Notes: generated from the letters alone by a model not told the origin. Numbered from the stretch's first letter, positions 1 to 5,700 are shown. The stretch: DNA of 6,610 bases from Methanoregulaceae archaeon (GCA_028679275.1 JAJRBV010000066.1:1-6610), one strand, 5' to 3'. Numbers and translations are program-made.

Positions 1-279
1 GATCTCACTGACAATGAGCGGGTCGAGAGGGAACTTGCGCTCATCAAGGTAAACGCCGAACCTGGCACAAGTCGCGCTGAGATCATGCAGCTCGCCACGA
101 TCTTCCGGGCACAGATCATCGATGTGGGAACAAAGACAATTATCCTCTCCGTCACCGGGGACACCGATAAGATCGATGCCCTTGAAAAACTCCTCCGCCA
201 GTACGGGGTAAAGGAGTTCGTGAGGACCGGCAGGATCGCAATGCTCCGGGGCACAAAAGCAGTGAAAAGTTCAAAATAA
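1..279 (+). CDS. ilvN: Acetolactate synthase small (regulatory) subunit, C-terminal part (5' truncated by window)
   Basis: The frame is open from base 1 to a TAA at 277-279, giving 92 visible residues. They match the C-terminal domain of the IlvN/IlvH regulatory subunit: RELALIKVN near the start, then EIMQLATIFRAQIIDVG, a TGDTDKIDALEKLL stretch, and the closing RTGRIAMLRG signature. The family is usually about 160 residues, so the N-terminal ACT domain lies upstream of the window. The subunit binds the large catalytic subunit (IlvB), activates it and confers feedback inhibition by branched-chain amino acids, at the first common step of valine, leucine and isoleucine synthesis in the cytoplasm. 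A catalytic-subunit gene is expected just upstream, but this cannot be seen. The ATG at 85 is internal and not the true start. The gene converges on the NHEJ operon. Recognition of the family is strong. Confidence 0.93.
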   Translation, partial: DLTDNERVERELALIKVNAEPGTSRAEIMQLATIFRAQIIDVGTKTIILSVTGDTDKIDALEKLLRQYGVKEFVRTGRIAMLRGTKAVKSSK

Positions 280-299
280 TCATTATTTCTTTTTTGAAC
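269..299. terminator. Symmetric inverted repeat with T-tracts on both strands, likely bidirectional terminator between convergent genes
   Basis: GTTCAAAA (269-276) pairs perfectly with TTTTGAAC (292-299). The intervening bases include a second near-perfect palindrome, AAATAAT-C-ATTATTT (274-288). On the plus strand, T-rich sequence follows the ilvN stop (283-295). On the minus strand, T-tracts (TTATTTTG and CTTTTC, about 264-280) lie just past the phosphoesterase stop. T-rich tracts are the main determinant of archaeal intrinsic termination, so one element could end both transcripts. Function is inferred. Confidence 0.55.
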
Positions 300-311
300 A
301 GGCTGGCCCCG

Positions 312-767
312 TCATTCCTTCGCCCTGAAGATGAGCCAGTCTTTCTCCCCGGCCCGTTTAAACCTTACCAGCACGTAGCGGCCGGAAAGGCGGTCGCCTT
401 TCATCACCACCTCAATCTTGTCCTTCTCCCAGATGAGCGGTTCAAAGACACCCGCATCCCAGATCTTCACCACCCCGGCGCCGTACTCGCCATCCGGGAT
501 AGTCCCTTCAAATTCGGCATATTCGAGCGGGTGGTCCTCTGTCTCCACCGCGAGGTGCCGCTCTCCCGGCTTTTCCGGGATACCTTTTGGTACAGCCCAT
601 GACCGGAGTACCCCCTCTGACTCAAGCCTCAGATCATAATGGAGATGGGTTGCATGATGCTCCTGCACGACAAAGATCCGCGAAGAGCGCAGAGGAACAT
701 TTTCATCACCATCGGGCTCCGGCGTTGCCTTAAAATTTCTCCTGCCCTTGTAGGTCTTTAGATCCAT
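312..767 (-). CDS. LigD-type 3'-phosphoesterase (PE), stand-alone NHEJ end-trimming enzyme
   Basis: A 151-residue protein from the ATG at 767. It has the whole PE signature: a Y-K-G-R-R-N-F-x-x-TPEP entry (about 6-18), FVVQEHHATHLHYDLRLE (32-49), SWAVPKG (56-62), EDHPLEYAEFEGTIPDGEYGAGVV (77-100) and a C-terminal GDRLSGRYVLVRF segment. By alignment from memory with the Pseudomonas LigD PE, metal and catalytic residues are present: H37, H43, D45, R47, H79 and Y83. Two usually conserved positions differ, Asn11 for Asp15 and His71 for Arg76. PE enzymes remove 3'-terminal ribonucleosides and 3'-phosphates at breaks. It is third in the pol-ku-PE operon. A second possible start, ATG at 800, overlaps the ku stop as ATGA and adds 11 non-conserved residues. 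I prefer 767 because a GGGAG site lies 9 nt upstream. The gene is separate here, not a LigD fusion, as in Methanocella. Confidence 0.93.
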   Translation of the reverse strand: MDLKTYKGRRNFKATPEPDGDENVPLRSSRIFVVQEHHATHLHYDLRLESEGVLRSWAVPKGIPEKPGERHLAVETEDHPLEYAEFEGTIPDGEYGAGVVKIWDAGVFEPLIWEKDKIEVVMKGDRLSGRYVLVRFKRAGEKDWLIFRAKE

Positions 768-776
768 ATGCGATGT

Positions 777-781
777 CTCCC
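777..781 (-). promoter_or_regulatory. Ribosome binding site favouring the 767 start of the phosphoesterase gene
   Basis: GGGAG on the minus strand sits 9 nt before the ATG at 767. The alternative ATG at 800 has no Shine-Dalgarno match and would depend on translational coupling through its ATGA overlap with the ku stop codon. Both starts remain possible. Confidence 0.5.
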
Positions 782-796
782 TATGCAGTCCCACGT

Positions 797-1609
797 TCAT
801 GCAGTCCGCTCAGCCTTCAGCCGGGCAAGGGTCTCTTCGAGTGCGGACATCAGATCCCTGACTTCTGCAGCCTTCGGCTTTTCGACATGAAAGGTCGTCC
901 CGGCCATCTTTGAGCTGATCAGGGCTTCGATCCGTTCCCGGTAGGTGTCATGGTATTCCATTATATCGAATTCCCCGGAGAGATCAGTAACAATTTTCTC
1001 TGCAAGAGAGAGCTCCTTTTTCCCGGGAGCAGGGATTCCGGATAGTTCTGCGACCTTGTCCAGATCGGTGACCTCGTCCGGATAATGGAGTGTTGTGAGG
1101 ATCAGGGCATCGGAGTATTCCCTGACAAGCACAGGATACTCCTTTGTCCGCAGGGTGATCCTCCCGATACCGGCTTTCCCCATCGTGCGGAATGTCTCCC
1201 TGAGAAGGGCATACGCATCAGATGGTCCGTCAGGAAGGAGTAAATACGTCCGGTCGAAATAAACAGGGTCAACAGAAAGGACATGGATAAACCGGTCAAT
1301 CCGGATCCTCCTGTCAGACTCCGGCCTGATCGCTTCGATCTCCCCTTTATCGATCATGATATACTCCCCTTCCCTGACCTCAAAACCCCTTGCGATCTCC
1401 TCCCATGGAACCACTTCGTTATCCCTCGTGCAGACCCGTTCGTATCTGACCGGCTGCCCGTCTCTCTTATGGAGGAGCCGGAACGGAACGGTATGCTCCT
1501 TCACCATGACCGAAAGCCGCACGGGGATATTCACAAGGCCGATGCTGATCGCACCGGTCCAGAAAGCACGGCGGGAAACCTGTCCCGTATCAGCAGCATT
1601 CCCGCTCAT
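797..1609 (-). CDS. ku: Ku homodimeric DNA end-binding protein (NHEJ)
   Basis: A 270-residue protein with the prokaryotic Ku core: RAFWTGAISIGLVNIPVRL (14-32), the H47-K48/Y56-x-x-x-C60 region, a YIMIDKGEIEAI segment (83-94), DPVYFDRTYLLLPD (114-127), GKAGIGR (144-150), YHDTYRERIEALI (219-231) and a C-terminal RDLMSALEETLARL (251-264). Ku dimers form a ring on double-strand break ends and recruit the LigD-type polymerase and ligase. The length is within the bacterial range (about 260-300), but it ends right after the core helix with no lysine-rich tail, so it is a minimal Ku. The start is chosen at the second of two adjacent ATGs (1612 and 1609), 7 nt after a perfect GGAGG. Reading frame open upstream to 1801 only covers the polymerase gene's 3' end and is not Ku. 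The stop and start codons overlap the polymerase stop at 1609-1611, which implies translational coupling. Confidence 0.95.
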   Translation of the reverse strand: MSGNAADTGQVSRRAFWTGAISIGLVNIPVRLSVMVKEHTVPFRLLHKRDGQPVRYERVCTRDNEVVPWEEIARGFEVREGEYIMIDKGEIEAIRPESDRRIRIDRFIHVLSVDPVYFDRTYLLLPDGPSDAYALLRETFRTMGKAGIGRITLRTKEYPVLVREYSDALILTTLHYPDEVTDLDKVAELSGIPAPGKKELSLAEKIVTDLSGEFDIMEYHDTYRERIEALISSKMAGTTFHVEKPKAAEVRDLMSALEETLARLKAERTA

Positions 1610-2478
1610 CATCCCACCTCCGGCAACCGTTCTGCAGCCGTGTTCAGGTGTATCCAGGGATCTTCCCCCCTGGGGTAGACGGTCCGGATTGTGAAATCGC
1701 CGGGAACGATCCTTCCGGCAAGGGTGTTCCAGGATACCGGGGTTGAAACAGTGGCCTTTCCTGTTGCACGAAGGCTGTAAGGAGAGATCATGGTTTTCCA
1801 CGCAGAATTCTGGAGATAATCGATAAAAACCTTTCCAGGGTCCTTCGTCTGTGTCAATTCAGCTACGACAAGGGGTGACTCGTTCGCCAGCAGTGCTCCT
1901 GCTGCATGGACGAAATTCCTGGTCTCGTCAAACCGGTATTCTCCAGTAATGGGTATGACAACGTGAAGCCCTTTTTTCCCCGATGTCTTTACAAACGGCA
2001 CGAGGCCGAGATCGAGAAGCATCTCCCGTAAGGAAAGCGCAACGGATACCGCTTCCGGAAAACCGGCAGGGGGTTTTGGGTCGATGTCAAAGAGAAGGAG
2101 ATCGGGAGCGTCCGGATCTGCCAGTCGTGCGAGCGGGATGTTCAGCTCGAGCGCTGCCAGGTTTGCAAGCCAGATAAGGGTATCAGGGTTGTCGCAGACT
2201 ACATACCGCAGTTCCCTGTCTGCCGATACAGAATGGTGCGGATAGAGCCGCACCCATCCCGGAGTCCATGCCGGGGCGTCTTTTTCATAAAACCCCGGAT
2301 GATCTACCCCGTCAGGAAACCGCTGTAAAACTAGCGCCCTTTCTTCAAGATAGGGGAGTATCCGGGGAGCAATGCGAAGATAATATTCGATCACATCGAG
2401 TTTTGTCACATGAAGTTCCGGATACATCTCCCTGGAAATATTGGTCAGCACCACCTTTCCGAGCTTCTGTTCCTCCAT
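1609..2478 (-). CDS. LigD-type polymerase/primase (PolDom, archaeo-eukaryotic primase fold), NHEJ gap-filling enzyme
   Basis: A 289-residue protein from the ATG at 2478. It begins with the usual LTNISREMYPELHVTKLDVIEYY block, followed by LQRFPDGVDHPGFYEKDAP. Its catalytic motifs are the DIDPK metal site (D131, D133), the SGKKGLH nucleotide-binding motif (about 166-172) and a third acidic residue in FIDYLQN (D220). The C-terminal ISPYSLRA stretch is also typical. LigD polymerase domains synthesise across breaks, preferring ribonucleotides, and bind 5'-phosphates of processed ends. The gene is first in the pol-ku-PE operon. In-frame ATGs at 2526 and 2547 would add 16 or 23 poorly conserved residues. 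I prefer 2478 because GGTGA lies 7 nt upstream and the family normally starts near here. The 2547 ATG sits at or just before the predicted transcription start. It is unfused to a ligase, as reported for Methanocella NHEJ proteins. Confidence 0.94.
   Translation of the reverse strand: MEEQKLGKVVLTNISREMYPELHVTKLDVIEYYLRIAPRILPYLEERALVLQRFPDGVDHPGFYEKDAPAWTPGWVRLYPHHSVSADRELRYVVCDNPDTLIWLANLAALELNIPLARLADPDAPDLLLFDIDPKPPAGFPEAVSVALSLREMLLDLGLVPFVKTSGKKGLHVVIPITGEYRFDETRNFVHAAGALLANESPLVVAELTQTKDPGKVFIDYLQNSAWKTMISPYSLRATGKATVSTPVSWNTLAGRIVPGDFTIRTVYPRGEDPWIHLNTAAERLPEVG
1615..1621 (-). promoter_or_regulatory. Strong Shine-Dalgarno site setting the ku start
   Basis: GGAGGTG on the minus strand matches the archaeal 16S rRNA 3' end. 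It lies inside the last codons of the polymerase gene, 4 nt (counting from GGAGG) before the ATG at 1612 and 7 nt before the ATG at 1609. The junction reads ATGATGA, so the polymerase TGA overlaps both candidate ku starts. The better spacing favours 1609. Confidence 0.7.
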
Positions 2479-2485
2479 TTCCGGT

Positions 2486-2490
2486 TCACC
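2486..2490 (-). promoter_or_regulatory. Ribosome binding site favouring the 2478 start of the polymerase gene
   Basis: GGTGA on the minus strand, complementary to the anti-Shine-Dalgarno, lies 7 nt before the ATG at 2478. The ATGs at 2526 and 2547 have no such site. A further GGAGGTGA on the minus strand (2511-2518) has no start codon at a useful distance. Confidence 0.45.
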
Positions 2491-2542
2491 CTGCCCGTTA
2501 TCGTCTCTTTTCACCTCCCTCCCCATAAACAATCGCACAGAG

Positions 2543-2554
2543 CGCATGCATGCG
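2543..2554. promoter_or_regulatory. Perfect 12-bp palindrome between the divergent operons, possible operator
   Basis: CGCATGCATGCG reads identically on both strands. It lies between the shared TATA element and the polymerase gene, over the predicted minus-strand transcription start. Symmetric sites in this position often bind dimeric regulators, but no regulator is encoded in the window. The role is inferred and the palindrome could be chance. Confidence 0.3.
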
Positions 2555-2564
2555 GGAGGTCAAC

Positions 2565-2574
2565 CATATAAATT
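2565..2574. promoter_or_regulatory. TATA element of a divergent promoter, readable in both directions
   Basis: The plus strand reads CATATAAATT and the minus strand AATTTATATG, close to the archaeal TTTATATA consensus. Applying the usual spacing of about 26-27 nt from box centre to start gives a plus start near 2596, at the GTG of the FAD gene, and a minus start near 2543, about 65 nt before the polymerase ATG at 2478. It is the only good AT-rich element between the two operons. BRE sequences are weak on the plus side. Confidence 0.6.
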
Positions 2575-2594
2575 CTTACAGCAATGTGTACGCT

Positions 2595-3905
2595 GTGAAA
2601 ACCGCGATTCTCGGTGGAGGGCTCACCGGAGTCACCCTTGCCCGTTTTCTGGCCGGAAAGGGGGAGGAGATCGTTGTTCTTGAAGCAGAACCGGTGATCG
2701 GAGGACTTTGCCGGTCACGCAGGGAGAAAGGATTCTGTTTTGATACCGGTGGCTCACATATCATCTTCTCACGAGACGAGGAAGTCCTGCGCTTCATGCT
2801 CTTGGTACTGGAGGGTAACCGGGCGGTAAGGAAACGGAATACCAGGATATTCTATAAAGACAGGTTCGTGAAATACCCGTTCGAGAACGGGCTTTCCGGA
2901 CTCCCGAAAGAAGATCTCTATTTCTGCCTCCATGAATACATCAAAACCCTGATCGCTGCGGAGAAAGGCGAACTCCCCCCGGTCAAAAATTTCCGGGACT
3001 GGATTTATTCCACATTCGGCAGGGGAATTGCCGAATGTTACCTTATTCCCTATAACAGGAAGATCTGGAATTACCCTCCGGAACTTATGTCTGCACACTG
3101 GGTCGAGGGAAGGGTGCCGCGACCCCCGGTAGAGGACATTATCAGGTCGGCTATCGGGATCGAGACTGAGGGTTATACCCACCAGGCAGTCTTTTCATAT
3201 CCACAGGAAGGGGGAATTGAGGCACTGGTAACGGCCATCGCTGCACCGGTCATGGAACGGGTGACCTGTGGTTTTTATGTCTCCCGTATCCGTAAATCCC
3301 GCGACCGATGGGAGATCAGCGATGGTACCCGCACCGTTTCTGCCGAAAGACTGATCAGCACTATACCCCTTCAGAATCTCATCCCGGCGCTGGAGGGGGT
3401 TCCTGAAAGGGTGCAGCAGGCAGTATCATCCCTGCGGTATAACTCGGTCTGCTCTGTATTTATCGGGGTGAGGGGTAGTGTCCCGGACATTTCATGGCTC
3501 TATGTTCCCTCCCCCCATATCGGGCTCCTGAACCGTGTATCGTTCCCTTCAAACTACAGTACCGGGGTGGCCCCGGAAGGCTGCAGTGCTGTCCTTGCCG
3601 AGATAACCTACAATGAAGGGGATGCCCTGACCAGGATGAACGATGGGGAGATCATCAGGCATGTAATCAATTCACTCGAGGCAATGGACCTTATCAGAAA
3701 TGAGAGGATACTATATACCGGAATCTCCAGGCACAGGTTTGCCTATGTTGTCTATGACCTTGACTACCCTGCCAACATCAGTATCGTGAGGAAGTACTGC
3801 GAAGAGACAGGGATTGATCTTGTAGGGAGGTTTGCCCAGTTTGAATACCTGAATATGGACGGCTGTATCAGGAGCGTAATGGAATACACGGGAAAGGCAC
3901 AATGA
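2595..3905 (+). CDS. FAD-dependent oxidoreductase/isomerase-like protein (UDP-galactopyranose mutase / protoporphyrinogen oxidase-like)
   Basis: A 436-residue protein starting at a GTG. It opens directly with a Rossmann dinucleotide fold: GGGLTG (7-12), an acidic residue ending strand 2 (E30) and VIGGLCRS (34-41). Then come FDTGGSHIIF (49-58), YKDRFVKYPFENGL (87-100), the PYNRKIWNYPPELMSAHW...GR block (152-173) seen in HemY-like oxidases of polysaccharide loci, YPQEGGIEAL (202-211), and a C-terminal FAD-binding GRFAQFEYLNMD (411-422). No signal peptide or membrane span is seen. Such proteins next to glycosyltransferases are thought to modify sugars or lipid carriers, and true UGM makes UDP-galactofuranose; the substrate here is unknown. 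In-frame codons up to 2550 are rejected because the Rossmann fold starts at GTG 2595, where transcription is also predicted to begin. The stop is 20 nt before the GT4 start. An amine-oxidase-type role cannot be excluded. Confidence 0.85.
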   Translation: MKTAILGGGLTGVTLARFLAGKGEEIVVLEAEPVIGGLCRSRREKGFCFDTGGSHIIFSRDEEVLRFMLLVLEGNRAVRKRNTRIFYKDRFVKYPFENGLSGLPKEDLYFCLHEYIKTLIAAEKGELPPVKNFRDWIYSTFGRGIAECYLIPYNRKIWNYPPELMSAHWVEGRVPRPPVEDIIRSAIGIETEGYTHQAVFSYPQEGGIEALVTAIAAPVMERVTCGFYVSRIRKSRDRWEISDGTRTVSAERLISTIPLQNLIPALEGVPERVQQAVSSLRYNSVCSVFIGVRGSVPDISWLYVPSPHIGLLNRVSFPSNYSTGVAPEGCSAVLAEITYNEGDALTRMNDGEIIRHVINSLEAMDLIRNERILYTGISRHRFAYVVYDLDYPANISIVRKYCEETGIDLVGRFAQFEYLNMDGCIRSVMEYTGKAQ

Positions 3906-3913
3906 CGGAAGGC

Positions 3914-3920
3914 GGGGAGG
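3914..3920 (+). promoter_or_regulatory. Shine-Dalgarno site setting the GT4 start
   Basis: GGGGAGG lies 5 nt before the ATG at 3926. It argues against the ATG at 3902, which overlaps the preceding stop codon as ATGA but has no evident site and would add eight glycine/glutamate-rich residues coded by the Shine-Dalgarno region itself. Confidence 0.6.
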
Positions 3921-3925
3921 GCAGA

Positions 3926-4927
3926 ATGAAGGTCAATTTCTACGTAGAGGATATGCTCTTTTTCAAGTATATCGGCTGCGCAACGGTCGCAAAGACGCTC
4001 TACCGCCAGCTGGGGACCATGGACGGCCTTGAGCTCAGCTGGAAAGGTCTTCCGGACAATGATGACCTCGTCCACTACCATACCTTCGGCCCTCTTGCCC
4101 TCATGAACCGGCGGCTTGCCAGAGGAAAGAAAGTCCTGACTGCCCATTCGACTCCCCGGATCAATTTGGGGAACATAGCGCTTGCGAAGATGATTAATAA
4201 AAGATACCCGAAGATTTACGGGAAATTCGACCATATTATCACAATATCCAGACCGTGCCATCAGGAAGTGACAGCGATACTCCCGGATATGCCGGTCACC
4301 TATATCCCGAACGGGGTGAACAGGGAATATTTCAGGAAGGATCCGGAAAAAAGAGAGGTATTCCGTGGTCTTCACGGGATACCGGAATGGCAGGAGGTCG
4401 TCTTATCAGTGGCCCAGCTGACTCCGCGAAAAGGACTCTATGATTTCCTTGCCCTTTCAAAACAGCATCCTGAAAAGACTTTTGTCTGGATCGGCGGATT
4501 CCCCTACGGGGCACTTTCCAAGGACTGGATGCGGATACACCGGGTGAAACGCCGATGCGGGAGTAATGTCATCTTTCCCGGATATGTAGAAGATATCATC
4601 GCAGCCTACAGCGCCGCGGATATCTTCCTGATGCCCTCCTATGCTGAGACCTTCGGACTCGTAATTCTTGAGGCACTCTCATGCGGGCTCCCGGTTATCG
4701 CCCGGGATATCCCCGAGTTCAGGGATATCTTCGGGAACGCCATCCTTTATTTCTCATCCCGCGAGGAAGCTGCCACTCTTCTCGATGATCGTCCACGCCT
4801 GTCAGCGTTCGCAGCAGGTGCTCGGCCCTATTCTGCAGGGTATGATATCAGGGATACGGCAAAAATGCATCTTGCACTATACCGGGAGCTCACAGGACAT
4901 GATATCGGTTATCGTACCAGCGTATAA
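3926..4927 (+). CDS. GT4-family (GT-B fold) glycosyltransferase
   Basis: A 333-residue protein. The N-terminal half has a GT-B start (MKVNFYVED) and a VHYHTFGPLAL segment (49-59), with HIITISRP (103-110) and YIPNGVN (126-132) at the interdomain junction. The C-terminal nucleotide-sugar domain has SVAQLTPRKGLYDFL (161-174), FPGYVEDIIAAYSAADIFLMPSYAE (217-241) and the EX7E motif E241-T-F-G-L-V-I-L-E249, followed by CGLPVIA. These are retaining GT4 hallmarks, in the glycosyltransferase group 1 family. Donor and acceptor cannot be read from sequence. There are no membrane spans, so it is likely cytoplasmic or peripheral, acting on a lipid-linked or nucleotide-activated intermediate. It follows the FAD gene by 20 nt and overlaps the GT2 gene by 29 nt, which points to one operon. 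The alternative start at 3902 is discussed under the ribosome binding site entry. Confidence 0.92.
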   Translation: MKVNFYVEDMLFFKYIGCATVAKTLYRQLGTMDGLELSWKGLPDNDDLVHYHTFGPLALMNRRLARGKKVLTAHSTPRINLGNIALAKMINKRYPKIYGKFDHIITISRPCHQEVTAILPDMPVTYIPNGVNREYFRKDPEKREVFRGLHGIPEWQEVVLSVAQLTPRKGLYDFLALSKQHPEKTFVWIGGFPYGALSKDWMRIHRVKRRCGSNVIFPGYVEDIIAAYSAADIFLMPSYAETFGLVILEALSCGLPVIARDIPEFRDIFGNAILYFSSREEAATLLDDRPRLSAFAAGARPYSAGYDIRDTAKMHLALYRELTGHDIGYRTSV

Positions 4928-5603
4928 CGAAGAGCAGAATATTGGGAAATGCCTCGAATCCCTGTCCCGGCAGACGATTCCCCGGGATTTATACGAGATT
5001 ATCGTTGTGGACGGCGGTTCCCGTGACAGGACACGGGAGATTGCAGCAGAGTATGCAGACCTGGTATTCATCCAGACCTCCCGGAAGGTAGGAGGGGCAA
5101 GAAATGATGGTGCGCAAAAAGCACAGGGTGATATCATCGCTACCACGGATGCAGACTGTATCATCCCCCCTGACTGGCTTTCCGTGACCATGGCGGCGTT
5201 CGACCGCGATCCGGAGGTGGTTCAGCTCTTCGGGCCGGTTCTCCCTATGGAGGGAGGGCTGAAAAACCATCTCTTCCTTGCCCTCGCCAACAATTTTTCG
5301 AGGTTTGGTTATTATACACGGCTGTTTTTCTATACCCTCGGATGCAATACCGCGTTTCGGAGAGAGGCATTTCTTAGGGCAGGGATGTACCGGACCATCG
5401 ATGCCGGTGATGATCTCGAGATCGCCAGGAGAATGAAGGACCTCGGGAAGGTGAAGTTTGAGAACCGGATGAGGGTTGTTTTCTCAATGCGGCGCTACGA
5501 GCAGTACGGAACACTGAAATCGCTCTACGAATGGGTATACATTGTGGCCCACGGGGGAGAGTCAGACCAGGTATCCTACAGTAAAAGAGAGTACAAAAAG
5601 TAA
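4899..5603 (+). CDS. GT2-family (GT-A fold) glycosyltransferase
   Basis: A 234-residue protein starting MISVIVPAYNEEQNIGKCLESL, the standard GT2 N-terminus. Other motifs are IIVVDGGSRDRT (34-45), RNDGAQKAQGDII (68-80), the metal/nucleotide-binding DAD (D84-x-D86) preceded by TT, an acceptor-side NTAFRREAFLRAG (150-162) and GDDLEIARRM (170-179) holding the likely catalytic acidic residues. No transmembrane segment follows the catalytic domain, unlike polyprenyl-phosphate GT2 enzymes, and the protein is short for the family. It ends in a lysine-rich YSKREYKK, consistent with peripheral membrane association, which is inference. The start overlaps the GT4 gene by 29 nt in another frame. A GGGAG sits 10 nt upstream, and the open frame back to 4668 is only shadow of GT4. 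It probably adds a sugar in the same pathway as the two preceding genes. Specificity is unknown. Confidence 0.92.
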   Translation: MISVIVPAYNEEQNIGKCLESLSRQTIPRDLYEIIVVDGGSRDRTREIAAEYADLVFIQTSRKVGGARNDGAQKAQGDIIATTDADCIIPPDWLSVTMAAFDRDPEVVQLFGPVLPMEGGLKNHLFLALANNFSRFGYYTRLFFYTLGCNTAFRREAFLRAGMYRTIDAGDDLEIARRMKDLGKVKFENRMRVVFSMRRYEQYGTLKSLYEWVYIVAHGGESDQVSYSKREYKK

Positions 5604-5658
5604 CTGTAATCCTTACCGGACTGGATGCGGCGATACCGTTTCCCTCTCAGGGTCAGTC

Positions 5659-5675
5659 GTATTTTTTGGTTTTCC
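5659..5675 (+). terminator. T-rich tract downstream of the GT2 gene, possible terminator
   Basis: A T6 run and a T4 run (within ATTTTTTGGTTTTCC) lie about 55-70 nt after the GT2 stop at 5603. Archaeal termination needs little more than such tracts. No strong hairpin precedes them, so this is a modest call. Confidence 0.35.
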
Positions 5676-5700
5676 TGGTCCCCGGAGCATGAGATTGACC

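Noticed and set aside
1613..1801. A 63-residue N-terminal extension of Ku in the open frame
   Set aside because: It lies inside the polymerase coding sequence, is not Ku-like, and a strong GGAGGTG site marks the start at 1609/1612.
312..2547. A single split or frameshifted LigD fusion gene
   Set aside because: Pol and PE are separated by a complete ku gene, each with its own start signals and complete domain. The arrangement is genuine separate genes, not a broken fusion.
2550..2594. A longer N-terminus for the FAD protein from the ATG at 2550
   Set aside because: It would place 15 non-conserved residues before the Rossmann strand, spans the TATA element and has no ribosome binding site.
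3764..4375. A 203-codon minus-strand ORF opposite the FAD/GT4 junction
   Set aside because: It is antisense to two well-supported genes and its translation shows no domain or plausible start context.
4668..4898. A long N-terminal extension of the GT2 enzyme
   Set aside because: It is the GT4 gene read in another frame. GT2 proteins begin at the MISVIVPAYNEE motif.
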